A DNA stretch of 43,655 bases from a virus (IMGVR_UViG_3300025466_000074:1-43655); one strand, 5' to 3'; numbered from the stretch's first letter, positions 5,189 to 14,064 are shown. Program-made: numbers and translations. Notes: a model not told the origin generated them from the sequence alone.

Positions 5189-7359
5189 GAAATCATTCCT
5201 ATGAATTTACTTAAAATTACTCGATTAATAACTTTACCTGTATGATACTTACTTAGTGCATTTACCAGACCTCGTGTTGTTTTAGACTTAACAACCATTT
5301 CATCATCTTCATCAATCTTAGCATCATTTTTCATAATATAGAATTGGTCATAACCAGATGATTCACATACAATACTTTTATTCTTCTTAAACTCTTTACG
5401 AAGTTCATCATAATTTGATGATTTAGGAAATAATGAATGTACTTTCCAATTGAATGTATATTGTGATGTCAGAAAGAATCCTACAACATTACAATCAGTT
5501 ACTAGTTTTAATAGTTTCAATAATGATGCGGTCATTTCAATAGCACCCCATTTAACACGAACTTGATGCTTAGTTGAATTGTGACGAAAAACTACTCTAC
5601 CATCAGTTTCTGAAAAAAGACGTTCACCATCTTTTCGTACATTTAAAACATGTCCATCACCATCAGTCAAGAATACAGTATTCACAATCTGAAGTTTATT
5701 ATCTTGTTTGAATTTAGGAATCATTTGCATAGCACAAATAATTGTTTCATTCAATGGAGTATAACCTAATGAACCCCAACGTGGCCAATAATTCATTCTT
5801 CCAGTTTCTTTATTGCGATAATCATAATTCAATAAAGCATTTGCCATGTAACTAAAGTCTTGACTATTCATTTTACTAGATAACAATTGCATCAAATTGA
5901 ATTTATTTCCCATCATCAAATTATCACCTTTTAAATTGCAATTTGGTGGTAGAAAATCATTATTAGAATCATGATGATAATTTGTTGTAAATGCATAGAC
6001 TTCAAATGGAATACTCAATTTCTTACAGAACAATACTAGATTCAATAATTGTTTGATTGTTTCGTTAATGTATTGTGACATTGAACCTGACCAATCAACA
6101 TACATCACTAGTCCATGAGATTTACCATCAGGTACACTAGAAATACGTTTAAAGATATCTTCTGAGAATTGATATGCATAAATCTTGTTCATATTCAATT
6201 CACCAGTTTTAGATTCTGATACACGTTTCAATTGTTCAGCATTTTTGCGAAGTTCAAATTCTTTTACAAGATATGATACAACTTTATTAGATTTTTTCTT
6301 AAATTGACTATACAAAGTAGGATCAATATGTTCCATTTCAGTTTTTAATCGTGAAACGATAGTTTTATATGAAATAATCACATTATTGAAGTTAATATCT
6401 TCTGGAATAGTAGCATACATTGTATTTCCTACTAAAGGATCAATTAAACTACTCTCATTTCTACGAAATGCATCATCTGTATGTGATTTAATCTCAGTAC
6501 TTGATGATTCGTTATCAAAATTTTCATCAGGACCTTCACTATATGAGTCATCTTGACCAAAATTTCCATCTTTTTCATCAAATTCATCTGAAAAGTCATC
6601 AGAAAATTCATCTTCATCTGATTGTCCATCAAAATCATCTTCATTGATGTCACCTTGACTACCAGATTCGTCAGATTCTTCGTCATCTTCATCAAAATCT
6701 GAGTATTCATCAGTAGGAGATGACTGACCATCTTCATCTTCTTCGTCAATTTCACCTTTTTCACCAGGTTTTTTGTTAGATTTATTCTCTTCTTGTTGTT
6801 TTTGTTGTTCTTCTTGCATGAATTTTGTAATTTTCTTACAAATTTCAATAACATCTTCAAAAGTTTCAGAATTTTCAATTTCTTTGACTAGTTCACGTTC
6901 AGTTTCATTGAATCTAATGCCCAAAGTCCCACCAACCTTGAAATAAAGATTGATTCTGTCTAAGAAATTTATTGTATTTAAGTTTACACCCTTAACTTCG
7001 AAGAAATCTTGTTCCATCAAGTTGGCATATGCACGTAGAAACGGAACTTTTAGTCCTGGAAATCTACGTTTGATTAGTTTTTCGATACGAGCATCTTCAA
7101 CGACATTCAATACTGGCTTAGGAATGCCAGTTATTGAGATGGAGTCTTGATATTGCTGTGGTGGAGTGAATAATGCATGTCCAACTTCATGACCTATGAA
7201 TAAGTCATAGATAGATGGATGCAAATCGTCTGCTAGAATAGGAATTATTAGAGTTCTATCTTTAAGATTGAACGATGCAGTTGTTACATTTCGTTGTTCA
7301 ACTGTAAGATTTTCAGTTGCTAGTAGTTTTGCGAGTTGTGATTTTGAATCAATAAGCAT
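5185..7359 (-). CDS. CobT-like protein: HExxH peptidase-like domain plus VWA domain
   Basis: A 724-residue protein. Residues 57-61 are HEVGH, followed by VVEDARIE (Glu88), a gluzincin-like zinc site as in the N-terminal part of CobT-like proteins. Residues about 190-310 are a long acidic Asp/Glu/Ser linker. A von Willebrand A domain follows, with the MIDAS DWSGS (Asp422, Ser424, Ser426) and a later LTDGDGH. CobT-type proteins normally work with a MoxR/CobS AAA+ ATPase in chelatase- or chaperone-like remodelling; no such ATPase is visible here but one could lie outside the window. The acidic linker creates spurious reading frames in other phases. A good sigma70 promoter stands 30 bases upstream. 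Confidence 0.75.
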   Translation of the reverse strand: MLIDSKSQLAKLLATENLTVEQRNVTTASFNLKDRTLIIPILADDLHPSIYDLFIGHEVGHALFTPPQQYQDSISITGIPKPVLNVVEDARIEKLIKRRFPGLKVPFLRAYANLMEQDFFEVKGVNLNTINFLDRINLYFKVGGTLGIRFNETERELVKEIENSETFEDVIEICKKITKFMQEEQQKQQEENKSNKKPGEKGEIDEEDEDGQSSPTDEYSDFDEDDEESDESGSQGDINEDDFDGQSDEDEFSDDFSDEFDEKDGNFGQDDSYSEGPDENFDNESSSTEIKSHTDDAFRRNESSLIDPLVGNTMYATIPEDINFNNVIISYKTIVSRLKTEMEHIDPTLYSQFKKKSNKVVSYLVKEFELRKNAEQLKRVSESKTGELNMNKIYAYQFSEDIFKRISSVPDGKSHGLVMYVDWSGSMSQYINETIKQLLNLVLFCKKLSIPFEVYAFTTNYHHDSNNDFLPPNCNLKGDNLMMGNKFNLMQLLSSKMNSQDFSYMANALLNYDYRNKETGRMNYWPRWGSLGYTPLNETIICAMQMIPKFKQDNKLQIVNTVFLTDGDGHVLNVRKDGERLFSETDGRVVFRHNSTKHQVRVKWGAIEMTASLLKLLKLVTDCNVVGFFLTSQYTFNWKVHSLFPKSSNYDELRKEFKKNKSIVCESSGYDQFYIMKNDAKIDEDDEMVVKSKTTRGLVNALSKYHTGKVINRVILSKFIGMIS

Positions 7360-7388
7360 AATAGTCTCAATCAGTAGTTGATGATGCT

Positions 7389-7417
7389 ATTATCTCATAC
7401 TATACACATTGAGTCAA
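7389..7417 (-). promoter_or_regulatory. Sigma70 promoter before the CobT-like gene
   Basis: Read leftward: TTGACT (7412-7417), 17 bp, GATAAT (7389-7394), within the 40-base gap before the ATG at 7359. It suggests independent, host-polymerase-driven expression. Confidence 0.65.
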
Positions 7418-8098
7418 GAAATTTTCTTCAGGTTTAATTTTTTTGTTGTATTTACGCAACACTTTTCTGATTTTCTTGATATATTGATATTCTTCTTTTG
7501 TGTCTAATTGAAATTCTTTAATCAATTCTTTATATTTACTTGTAGAAAGCCATGCTTGCATTTCATCAATAAGAACATCTGATGCATATCCCATTTCATC
7601 TAGTGCTTTTTCCACTTTTCGCTCAAGACTAAATGGCATTTGTGATATAATGTCCAACATATCATTACGATATTCAGAATCTAGATAAAAAAGTGCATGA
7701 GCAATTTCATGTTTATATGTTGGCTTATCACCAGCTAATGTTCCAATAACATAAAATGGTCTAGTCATATCAATGAAACTACGAATTTCATTAATCATAA
7801 TTCTTTCAGATTGTGTATATGGATGTCCATCTTGTTCTTGTAGTTTCATCCAATCTTTCAACACATATCCAGGATAATTGAATCCTTCCCAAAATGAGAA
7901 GTATTCAATATTTCCTTTGTCGTCCATATGTTCATTGATGAAATCCCACACAGAGAATGAGTGGCTTTTGATTCTTTCATATTGAGACTCATAATATTCT
8001 TGAATTCTGAAAAACATTAAAGAGAGGTCTTTTTGTTTTTCAAACTCAAAATGCATTATATTATTACTGACTAAATTCACTCTCATTAAGTTTCTCAT
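7400..8098 (-). CDS. HExxH zinc-metallopeptidase-like phage protein
   Basis: A 232-residue protein with KHEIAHALFYLD, an HExxH motif at residues 130-134 that is the zinc-binding and catalytic signature of zincin peptidases. A possible third ligand lies in the downstream DEMQAWL segment. No signal peptide or membrane segment is present, so it acts in the cytoplasm or virion. The start may be the ATG at 8098 or the one at 8086. It lies immediately before the CobT-like gene, which has its own HExxH, so the two may cooperate. Its substrate is unknown. Confidence 0.6.
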   Translation of the reverse strand: MRNLMRVNLVSNNIMHFEFEKQKDLSLMFFRIQEYYESQYERIKSHSFSVWDFINEHMDDKGNIEYFSFWEGFNYPGYVLKDWMKLQEQDGHPYTQSERIMINEIRSFIDMTRPFYVIGTLAGDKPTYKHEIAHALFYLDSEYRNDMLDIISQMPFSLERKVEKALDEMGYASDVLIDEMQAWLSTSKYKELIKEFQLDTKEEYQYIKKIRKVLRKYNKKIKPEENFLTQCV

Positions 8099-8234
8099 TT
8101 TCCCATTCTTTGAACTGTTTTTTTATTTCTGAATGCTCACGAAATTTGTGTTTTCGTTTGGTTTTTGTAGTATGACCAATTACATCTTCTTTATAGTCTA
8201 AGTTCTTGCGAAACTTACCTAGAAATTTACTCAT
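8064..8234 (-). CDS. Small basic protein, unknown
   Basis: A 56-residue, Lys/Arg-rich protein starting MSKFLGKFRKNLDYK. The ATG at 8234 follows AAGAGGATAT. It is highly charged throughout and probably helical, with no recognised family. Its end overlaps the start of the metallopeptidase-like gene by up to 35 bases, so the two are translationally linked. Confidence 0.55.
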   Translation of the reverse strand: MSKFLGKFRKNLDYKEDVIGHTTKTKRKHKFREHSEIKKQFKEWENEKLNESEFSQ

Positions 8235-8242
8235 ATATCCTC

Positions 8243-8665
8243 TTATGGAAGTAGATTTGGAAAACATTCTTTCACAAATTCATAATTTAAGTGTTTGACA
8301 CCTAAATCTTTATTAAAAATTCCCATAATAACTTCTGCTTCACGTGGTTCTAAAGATTCGAGCAATTGTGTCAAGATTTCTGTTTGTTTTCTTGGAGTCA
8401 ATGCTTCTGCTGTAGGATGTCCTTGTTGGAACATATAGATTCTGCGAAGTTCTGTGCCAAGATGTCCATAAGATACACCTGGTAAAGTGTCTGGCACTTT
8501 ATAGTTCTCTGGCATTTCTTTGACTTTCCATTGATACGTTGGGTGAAATGCATATTCAAACACTTTCACTAACGTAGGAGATAAATTCTTCTCAATGACT
8601 GATTTACGTTCTTTCTTATTTTTTGCTAATTCAAATTCATCAAATACTTCATACATGTTTTTCAT
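8243..8665 (-). CDS. Conserved T4-like phage protein (DUF6433-like)
   Basis: A 140-residue protein that resembles a conserved family of T4-like marine phages of unknown function. Characteristic stretches are LSPTLVKVFEYAFHP near residue 30, and LESLEPREAEVIMGIFNKDL followed by a C-terminal VKECFPNLLP. The form is helical and soluble. It starts with AGAGGA upstream of the ATG at 8665 and follows the RNase H gene by one base, a placement that suggests a replication-associated role, though that is only guilt by association. Confidence 0.6.
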   Translation of the reverse strand: MKNMYEVFDEFELAKNKKERKSVIEKNLSPTLVKVFEYAFHPTYQWKVKEMPENYKVPDTLPGVSYGHLGTELRRIYMFQQGHPTAEALTPRKQTEILTQLLESLEPREAEVIMGIFNKDLGVKHLNYEFVKECFPNLLP

Positions 8666-8666
8666 T

Positions 8667-9512
8667 TTAAAAGTCCTCTATTACATCCATTAAATTTTTA
8701 AGACGCTTCTCAATAAAATAAGTTAATATCTTCTTTCTTGAAGCTGGTACTGTTTCCTCATAAGTATTTATGATTTTCTCTGCAATATCATTTGGAATGA
8801 ATGTCAAGTCAATCAATGTTTGATTACGAGAAAAATTTACTTTATCTTCTTCATTCCATTCATCGACAGATTCATACAAATACTTTTCTAATACTTTTTG
8901 TGTAACAGGTTTTTGACGAATATCCCTAACAAAACAATCAGATGGCGAAAACATATTAGGAATACCATCACCTTTATCTCCACGAATAATCTTCTCTTTA
9001 AGTTCTTGAGCAGGATTAGCAGATTTTACATATTTCTTTAATGCTGGATTGTATTGTTTAACGCTAGGATATTTTTGTAACTGTAAGAAGTCACCATCAC
9101 TAGAAAGAATCAATATCTTTTCATGTGGTGCTTTTCTAGGAGTAAGAACACCGATGATATCATCTGCTTCTGCACCATCAATATCAATAACTTTATATGG
9201 AAAGTTTTCTTTTAATTCAATTTTTAATTTATTGATGATTTCATAGATAAGTTGCCAGTCTAAATCTGACTTCTCACGCATCTTCTTACGATTTGCTTTG
9301 TAGAATGGGAAAATGTCTCTGCGCCAGTATTTTCTACTGTCACAACATAATACAACTTCACCATATTCGGCTTTAAATGCTTTAAGATTCAATCGAATAG
9401 TATTCAATACCATATGACGAATTAAATCTTCTTCAATCTTGACTTTCTTATCGCCAGTAATCTGAGCCATGATACCGCCCAACAATACTTGACTTAAATC
9501 AACTAATATCAT
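8667..9512 (-). CDS. rnh: RNase H / FEN-family 5'-3' exonuclease
   Basis: A 281-residue protein of the T4 RNase H type, which removes RNA primers from Okazaki fragments and acts as a 5'-3' exonuclease. The metal-binding acidic residues are seen in MILVDLSQ, in CCDSRKYWRR with FPFYKANRK, in DGAEADDIIGVL, and in LSSDGDFLQL. The helix-hairpin-helix element is IIRGDKGDGIPN. It is near the usual size of T4 RNase H (305). A perfect consensus promoter lies just upstream, so it may be expressed early and independently of the adjacent genes. Confidence 0.9.
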   Translation of the reverse strand: MILVDLSQVLLGGIMAQITGDKKVKIEEDLIRHMVLNTIRLNLKAFKAEYGEVVLCCDSRKYWRRDIFPFYKANRKKMREKSDLDWQLIYEIINKLKIELKENFPYKVIDIDGAEADDIIGVLTPRKAPHEKILILSSDGDFLQLQKYPSVKQYNPALKKYVKSANPAQELKEKIIRGDKGDGIPNMFSPSDCFVRDIRQKPVTQKVLEKYLYESVDEWNEEDKVNFSRNQTLIDLTFIPNDIAEKIINTYEETVPASRKKILTYFIEKRLKNLMDVIEDF

Positions 9513-9539
9513 AATGTTTCCAAATTTTAAATGTCATTC

Positions 9540-9568
9540 ATTATACTTCATATATTAGAAATTGTCAA
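9540..9568 (-). promoter_or_regulatory. Perfect-consensus sigma70 promoter before RNase H
   Basis: Read leftward: TTGACA (9563-9568), exactly 17 bp, TATAAT (9540-9545). It lies in the short gap before the ATG at 9512 and partly inside the end of the previous gene. Confidence 0.8.
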
Positions 9569-9884
9569 GAATTGATTTGACGTAATCATCTGATGTAGAT
9601 GTTTTCTTAGTGAATAATCCAAACAAATTGGCATTAATCATTTCAGACATATATTCTAATGGATCAAGAAGAACCGCTTCAAATGATTCTTCATCATACA
9701 ACTCACCATTCTCATCCTCTCGGAATAGAATGATATGATATATGTGACCAAGATTGCCCATGATATACTCTCCAGGCTCTTTATATCTTAGTCCTTGAAC
9801 AGTTATTGAACCTTCTTCATCTCCAGAAGTAAAAAAGTATGTGTCATATACTTCATTCTTTAGGTCCCTCAGATAATCTAGCAT
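9555..9884 (-). CDS. Hypothetical phage protein
   Basis: A 109-residue acidic protein. The middle part, with SITVQGLRYKEPGEYIMGNL and YHIILFREDE, looks like beta strands; the C-terminus, EYMSEMINANLFGLF, is helical. No family is recognised. It overlaps the SegE-like gene by 32 bases, so the pair is translationally coupled. The RNase H promoter lies across its stop codon. Confidence 0.55.
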   Translation of the reverse strand: MLDYLRDLKNEVYDTYFFTSGDEEGSITVQGLRYKEPGEYIMGNLGHIYHIILFREDENGELYDEESFEAVLLDPLEYMSEMINANLFGLFTKKTSTSDDYVKSILDNF

Positions 9885-10290
9885 TATATCCTTTAATATG
9901 AGATTTTCTCACTCGCACCATAATCCAAGTGTTGTAGTACTCATCACTTTCCATTACGTTACGATGAAATTGTTCTTTTGCTTCTAAGTAACTACATTCA
10001 CCTCTAGATTTACATAAATGCAAAATTTCTCGCTTGAAATTATCTTCACCTGAAGTTTCTACATCTTTTTGTAATTCAGCATTGGAACCATAATACTTGT
10101 CCCAATCACTTAATACTTTAGTCTTTTTCTTTTTACCTTTTACTTGTTTGGTTCTTGAGAAGTGAAATAACTTCTTTCCAATATATTTTCTATCATTAGT
10201 TAAATTAGTAATCTGATAAACAAATCCTATATTATCACCAATCAAGTCTTCAGTAAAATCAACATTATTATAAGTCCAGTTTAGTCCCAT
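9853..10290 (-). CDS. SegE-like GIY-YIG endonuclease
   Basis: A 145-residue protein with a GIY-YIG nuclease core: GFVYQITN (residues 22-29) and KYIGKK (35-40), then WDKYYGS and a helix REILHLCKSRGECSYLEAK with a conserved Glu. This matches the phage SegE-type putative endonuclease group rather than a splicing-type homing enzyme. Known relatives cut DNA, but the target is not known; it may be a free-standing homing enzyme or a nuclease domesticated by T4-like phages. It overlaps a zinc-ribbon gene upstream and an unknown gene downstream. Confidence 0.7.
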   Translation of the reverse strand: MGLNWTYNNVDFTEDLIGDNIGFVYQITNLTNDRKYIGKKLFHFSRTKQVKGKKKKTKVLSDWDKYYGSNAELQKDVETSGEDNFKREILHLCKSRGECSYLEAKEQFHRNVMESDEYYNTWIMVRVRKSHIKGYNARLSEGPKE

Positions 10291-10469
10291 TCTTGCTCAT
10301 CTTCATTTCCGTCTTCTTCATCTATATATTCTTCGGAAATTTCTTCGATGAGTTCACCGCAGAATGGACAATGTTCTGGTAATTCACTTGATACTAATTG
10401 TTCTGTATATGCTATTTGATATGAAGATTCACAGTTTTCGCAATCTCCACTGACGAGTTTATCGTTCAT
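10281..10469 (-). CDS. Small acidic zinc-ribbon protein
   Basis: A 62-residue protein with CENC (residues 10-13) and CPFC (34-37), a two-knuckle zinc ribbon, and a strongly acidic tail (EEISEEYIDEEDG). Function unknown; proteins of this sort may mimic nucleic acid or bind polymerase subunits. It lies between NrdB and the SegE-like gene, overlapping the latter by ten bases. Confidence 0.6.
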   Translation of the reverse strand: MNDKLVSGDCENCESSYQIAYTEQLVSSELPEHCPFCGELIEEISEEYIDEEDGNEDEQEWD

Positions 10470-10484
10470 TTTTATTATCCTTAT

Positions 10485-11468
10485 CTATGCCCATACATCC
10501 CCCCAATTTCCAGATAAAGCACCTTTTGCATAGTCTGTTGCTCTATTCTCAAAGAAATTAGTATGTGTCGGAGCGTTAATCATTTCTTCTACCCACGGTA
10601 ATGGGTTACGTTTAACTTTGAATACACCTTTTAGTCCTAATGAAATTAATCTACGGTCAGCGATGTATCGAATATACTTCTTAACATCTTCTGGTGTTAG
10701 ACCTTCCATTTGACCCATAGAGAATGATAGGTCGATAAACTTATCTTCAAGTTCTACCATTTTCTCAGCTATTGTATATATTCTGCCTTTTAATTCATCA
10801 TTCCAGATTTCATTGTTTTCTTCAATGAATGTTCTGAATAGTTTAATCATGTTCTCGCAATGTTGAGTTTCATCAACAATAGACCAAGTAACGATTTGAC
10901 CCATGCCTTTCATTTTCCCGTGACGAGGGAAATTAAGTAACATGATAAACGAACTGAATAATTGCATACCTTCCGTAAAGGCAGAAAATACAGCGATATG
11001 AGTTGCGGTATTCTCTTTTGTTGTGTTTTTAGCACTAATGTCCATGACATATTCATGCTTCTCCTTCATTTCTGCGTATGCTAAGAATTCGTTATATGTA
11101 GTCTCTGGCAATCCAAGAGTTTCAATTAGATGTGAGTATGCCGCAATATGTAATGCTTCACGAGCCGCAAAGCCCAATAGCATCATTCGAATCTCTGGTT
11201 GTTGGAAGTATGGTAGATAGTTTTTAACATATCCACCAGCAACGTCAATGTCACCTTGAGTAAAGAATCTAAAGATGTTGGTCAAGAAATGTTTCTCACC
11301 AGGTGTCAGCTTCTTCTTCCAGTCTTTCACATCTTCAAGCATCGGAACTTCTGTATGAAGCCAATGTGATTGTTCATGTTTCAGCCATGCATCATATGCC
11401 CAAGGATAATTGAATGGCTTAAAATAACTTCTTTCTTCTGTGAGTTTTTGTTTTTGTTCTTTAATCAT
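10485..11468 (-). CDS. nrdB: Ribonucleotide reductase small (beta) subunit
   Basis: A 327-residue class I RNR beta subunit, which holds the metal cofactor/radical used by NrdA to make deoxyribonucleotides. It is a ferritin-like helical protein with metal-ligand stretches: EQSHWLHTE near residue 32, AAREALHIAAYSHLIETL near 102, TEGMQLFSS near 167, and DETQHCENM near 200. Length is within the normal range. It is in the NrdB-NrdA-MazG-ThyX nucleotide block, separated from NrdA by a 2OG oxygenase and a membrane protein. The start ATG at 11468 gives a complete N-terminus. Confidence 0.92.
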   Translation of the reverse strand: MIKEQKQKLTEERSYFKPFNYPWAYDAWLKHEQSHWLHTEVPMLEDVKDWKKKLTPGEKHFLTNIFRFFTQGDIDVAGGYVKNYLPYFQQPEIRMMLLGFAAREALHIAAYSHLIETLGLPETTYNEFLAYAEMKEKHEYVMDISAKNTTKENTATHIAVFSAFTEGMQLFSSFIMLLNFPRHGKMKGMGQIVTWSIVDETQHCENMIKLFRTFIEENNEIWNDELKGRIYTIAEKMVELEDKFIDLSFSMGQMEGLTPEDVKKYIRYIADRRLISLGLKGVFKVKRNPLPWVEEMINAPTHTNFFENRATDYAKGALSGNWGDVWA

Positions 11469-11488
11469 TATTTGTGATTACCTCTTTC

Positions 11489-12025
11489 TTATGGTGATGG
11501 CATGTAATTTAAATTGATATTGCATCTAACTTGCTCATCGGTACAGGTTGTACTTGCATGATATAAATCAGTATCAAATACAATTAATCTATTCTTAATT
11601 GAATCTACGACTAATCCGTCTTTAAATATTGTTTTTCCATTATTATCATTAATATAATAAATTGCAGTTTTTTGTTTTATTCTTTCAAAATCAATATGCC
11701 AATTATGCTGAATTATATTTTCAGTTCTAGGATATAAATTAGCTTTGATTCTAAAAATACTAAATGGATTTATTCTATTTAATAATGGTGTTAATAAATT
11801 AAATTTGTCTGAATTTTGATGCCCATTAGTATAAAACATATGCCAGAAAAGGAAATTATTTAAATAATCTTCTTTTACCAGTGATTCATCTTTATGAGTG
11901 ATTGTTTTGTTATAATACCAAGGAAATCTTGTAGATAGCATCTCACTTTGTATTTTATCATAATCATCATTATGTAAAAAATTATCATATATTTGATAAT
12001 TAATGCCTTCAATTAATTTGGGCAT
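11489..12025 (-). CDS. 2OG-Fe(II) oxygenase-like protein
   Basis: A 178-residue protein with a typical facial triad: HNWHIDF (His110-x-Asp112), LYHAS (His156), and an Arg (Arg167) for 2-oxoglutarate in EQVRCNINLNY. It is therefore probably an active oxygenase. The substrate is unknown. It sits between the two RNR subunit genes, a place where T4-like marine phages often carry one; a link to nucleotide or metal-cofactor chemistry is possible but unproven. It is not closely similar to the oxygenase at 3173-3760, which has a possible HxE instead. Confidence 0.7.
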   Translation of the reverse strand: MPKLIEGINYQIYDNFLHNDDYDKIQSEMLSTRFPWYYNKTITHKDESLVKEDYLNNFLFWHMFYTNGHQNSDKFNLLTPLLNRINPFSIFRIKANLYPRTENIIQHNWHIDFERIKQKTAIYYINDNNGKTIFKDGLVVDSIKNRLIVFDTDLYHASTTCTDEQVRCNINLNYMPSP

Positions 12026-12026
12026 A

Positions 12027-12254
12027 CTATTTTATTAACCATATGTATGTTGCGATAATGTTGACTATCAAAAAGTATCCATTTTGAAATATCAACGGTT
12101 TATTTTTGTGAGATTTACTAAAATCATAAAGTAAAATTGCGTGGGCAATTACAAAGCACGGAAAGGAAAATTTCAACCAAGGTGCTTGTAATGCCACAGA
12201 AGTTCCACCAAATATGAATAATGCAGTTGCTACCCACTTGATATCAAATTTCAT
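12027..12254 (-). CDS. Small three-span membrane protein
   Basis: A 75-residue protein starting MKFDIKWVATAL at the ATG at 12254, preceded by GAAGGATAAT that includes the NrdA stop. It has three hydrophobic segments (roughly residues 6-24, 28-44 and 56-74) with a basic loop SKSHKNK between the last two. No family is recognised. It is translated directly after NrdA, so it is probably made together with it; why an inner-membrane protein sits there is unclear. Confidence 0.6.
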   Translation of the reverse strand: MKFDIKWVATALFIFGGTSVALQAPWLKFSFPCFVIAHAILLYDFSKSHKNKPLIFQNGYFLIVNIIATYIWLIK

Positions 12255-12255
12255 A

Positions 12256-14064
12256 TTATCCTTCACAAGCCAAGCAGTCATTACCTTGAGCCACTTGAGT
12301 CATATCTAATTCTTTAATTACTTGACGTTCAATACGTTTAGACACTTTATCTGCTTTACCAATCTTTTCTGAACGGCAGTAGTACAATGTCTTAACACCT
12401 TTTTTCCATGCTGTGAAATGAATTGCATGAATGTATTTAATATGAGCATCTGGACGGAAGAATAGATTTAATGATTGTGACTGGTCAATAAATTCTTGTC
12501 TATCTGCGGCATGTTCAATAACCCAACGTTGGTCGATTTCCATTGAAGTCTTAAATACTTCTTTAGTGTAATCATCCATCCATGTTAGATGTTGAACAGA
12601 GCCATCATTAGCAATAATGCTAGACCAAATATCATTATACTTATCCCAATCAAATGGCTTAATTGGATTTCCATCAATCACATGTTCAGAAACAACTTTA
12701 TCTAACCATCTGTTCTTATTAAGGAATGAACCAGATAAGGTATCTTGGCGATATGCGTTTGCACGATAAGGTTCAATACTAGGACTAGTATTACCCATGA
12801 TAATGGACGATGAAGCATTAGGAGCAACAGCCATGCAATGAGAGAAGCGTCTTCCAGTACCAACAGCATCTGGAGCCTCACCACGCTCTTTTCCAAGTCC
12901 AAAGTTTGCATCATCTAATCCTTGTTTAATGTGTTTGAATATTCTAATGTTTGCCGCTTTTGCCATGACTCCTTCAAAGGCAATATTGTTGCGTTGTAGA
13001 TAAGCATGAAAACCGAGAGCCCCCACACCAATGCTACGCTCTTGACTAGCAGACCATTTGGCTCTAGCGATAGTGTCAGGAGCATTGTCAATAAAGTACT
13101 GTAATACGTTATCCAACATCTCTGCCACGTCCCGAAGAAATAGTTTATTATTCTTCCATTCATCATAAGTCTCCAAATTCAATGAAGATAGACAACATAC
13201 TGCTGTTCTTTCTTCGTTAGTTGGTAAAATAATTTCAGAACATAAGTTTGATTGATATACTTTCAAACCTTTATCTTTCAACCATTTAGGTAGATGTCTA
13301 TTGCTTGTATCGATGTAGTGAATATATGGTTCACCAGTATGCATACGAAGTTCTAAGATTTCTTGCCATAATGCTTTAGCAGAAACAACTTCACGCAATT
13401 CATGTGAATGTGGATCAACTAATTGCCAATCATCATTTGCTTCTGGATCCAACATACAACGTTCGATAATTTCCATGAAGTCATCTGTGATGTTGATACC
13501 ATGATGTAGATTCTGACATCGTACATTAGGATCACCAGTTGGTTTTCTCATTTCCAAGAAAGCGATAATATCTGGATGGGATATATCCAAATATGCCGCA
13601 TAGCTACCTCGTCTAGTACGACCTTGACGATATGCAAGAGAACTCGCATCATAAATCTTAAGATGAGGCATAACGCCAGTAGATTTATCATCAGCAGAGC
13701 GAATACCAAACCCAATACCAACTCCACCACCATACATGCTGAGCCAATTCGTTTCCGATAAGTTATCAACTAATCCCTCCGCTGTGTCTTCAATATAATT
13801 TAGAAAGCATGAGATTGGCATACCTCTCTTAGAACGACCAAACGACAGAATAGGCGTTGCGTAAGATAACCAATGCTGTGATGCATAATCATACAAACGC
13901 TGTGCATGTTCAGGATTTGAACTAAATGACTTTGATACAAATGCGAAACGTTGTTGTGGAGAAGTTTCATCTTCACGCATATATGATTCTTTAAGTCGTT
14001 TAAGACCAAGTTCATCAAATAATTTATCTCTTTCTAAATCTATCTCAATACCAAGATAATCCAT
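12256..14064 (-). CDS. nrdA: Ribonucleotide reductase large (alpha) subunit
   Basis: A 602-residue class I RNR catalytic subunit. It reduces ribonucleoside diphosphates to the deoxy form. The core has PISCFLN near residue 83, the catalytic NLCSEI near 271, CCLSSLNL near 287, and the loop APNASSSIIMGNTSPSIEP. The C-terminal CLACEG holds the redox-relay cysteines. At 602 residues it is much shorter than T4 or E. coli NrdA (about 750), and it starts within the catalytic region. It therefore lacks the N-terminal ATP-cone that senses dATP, which suggests loss of overall activity feedback. Its partner NrdB is at 10485-11468. Confidence 0.92.
   Translation of the reverse strand: MDYLGIEIDLERDKLFDELGLKRLKESYMREDETSPQQRFAFVSKSFSSNPEHAQRLYDYASQHWLSYATPILSFGRSKRGMPISCFLNYIEDTAEGLVDNLSETNWLSMYGGGVGIGFGIRSADDKSTGVMPHLKIYDASSLAYRQGRTRRGSYAAYLDISHPDIIAFLEMRKPTGDPNVRCQNLHHGINITDDFMEIIERCMLDPEANDDWQLVDPHSHELREVVSAKALWQEILELRMHTGEPYIHYIDTSNRHLPKWLKDKGLKVYQSNLCSEIILPTNEERTAVCCLSSLNLETYDEWKNNKLFLRDVAEMLDNVLQYFIDNAPDTIARAKWSASQERSIGVGALGFHAYLQRNNIAFEGVMAKAANIRIFKHIKQGLDDANFGLGKERGEAPDAVGTGRRFSHCMAVAPNASSSIIMGNTSPSIEPYRANAYRQDTLSGSFLNKNRWLDKVVSEHVIDGNPIKPFDWDKYNDIWSSIIANDGSVQHLTWMDDYTKEVFKTSMEIDQRWVIEHAADRQEFIDQSQSLNLFFRPDAHIKYIHAIHFTAWKKGVKTLYYCRSEKIGKADKVSKRIERQVIKELDMTQVAQGNDCLACEG

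Noticed and set aside
6444-6878. Leftward Met/Leu/Lys-rich 144-codon frame
   Set aside because: It is the out-of-phase reading of the acidic Asp/Glu/Ser linker of the CobT-like gene.
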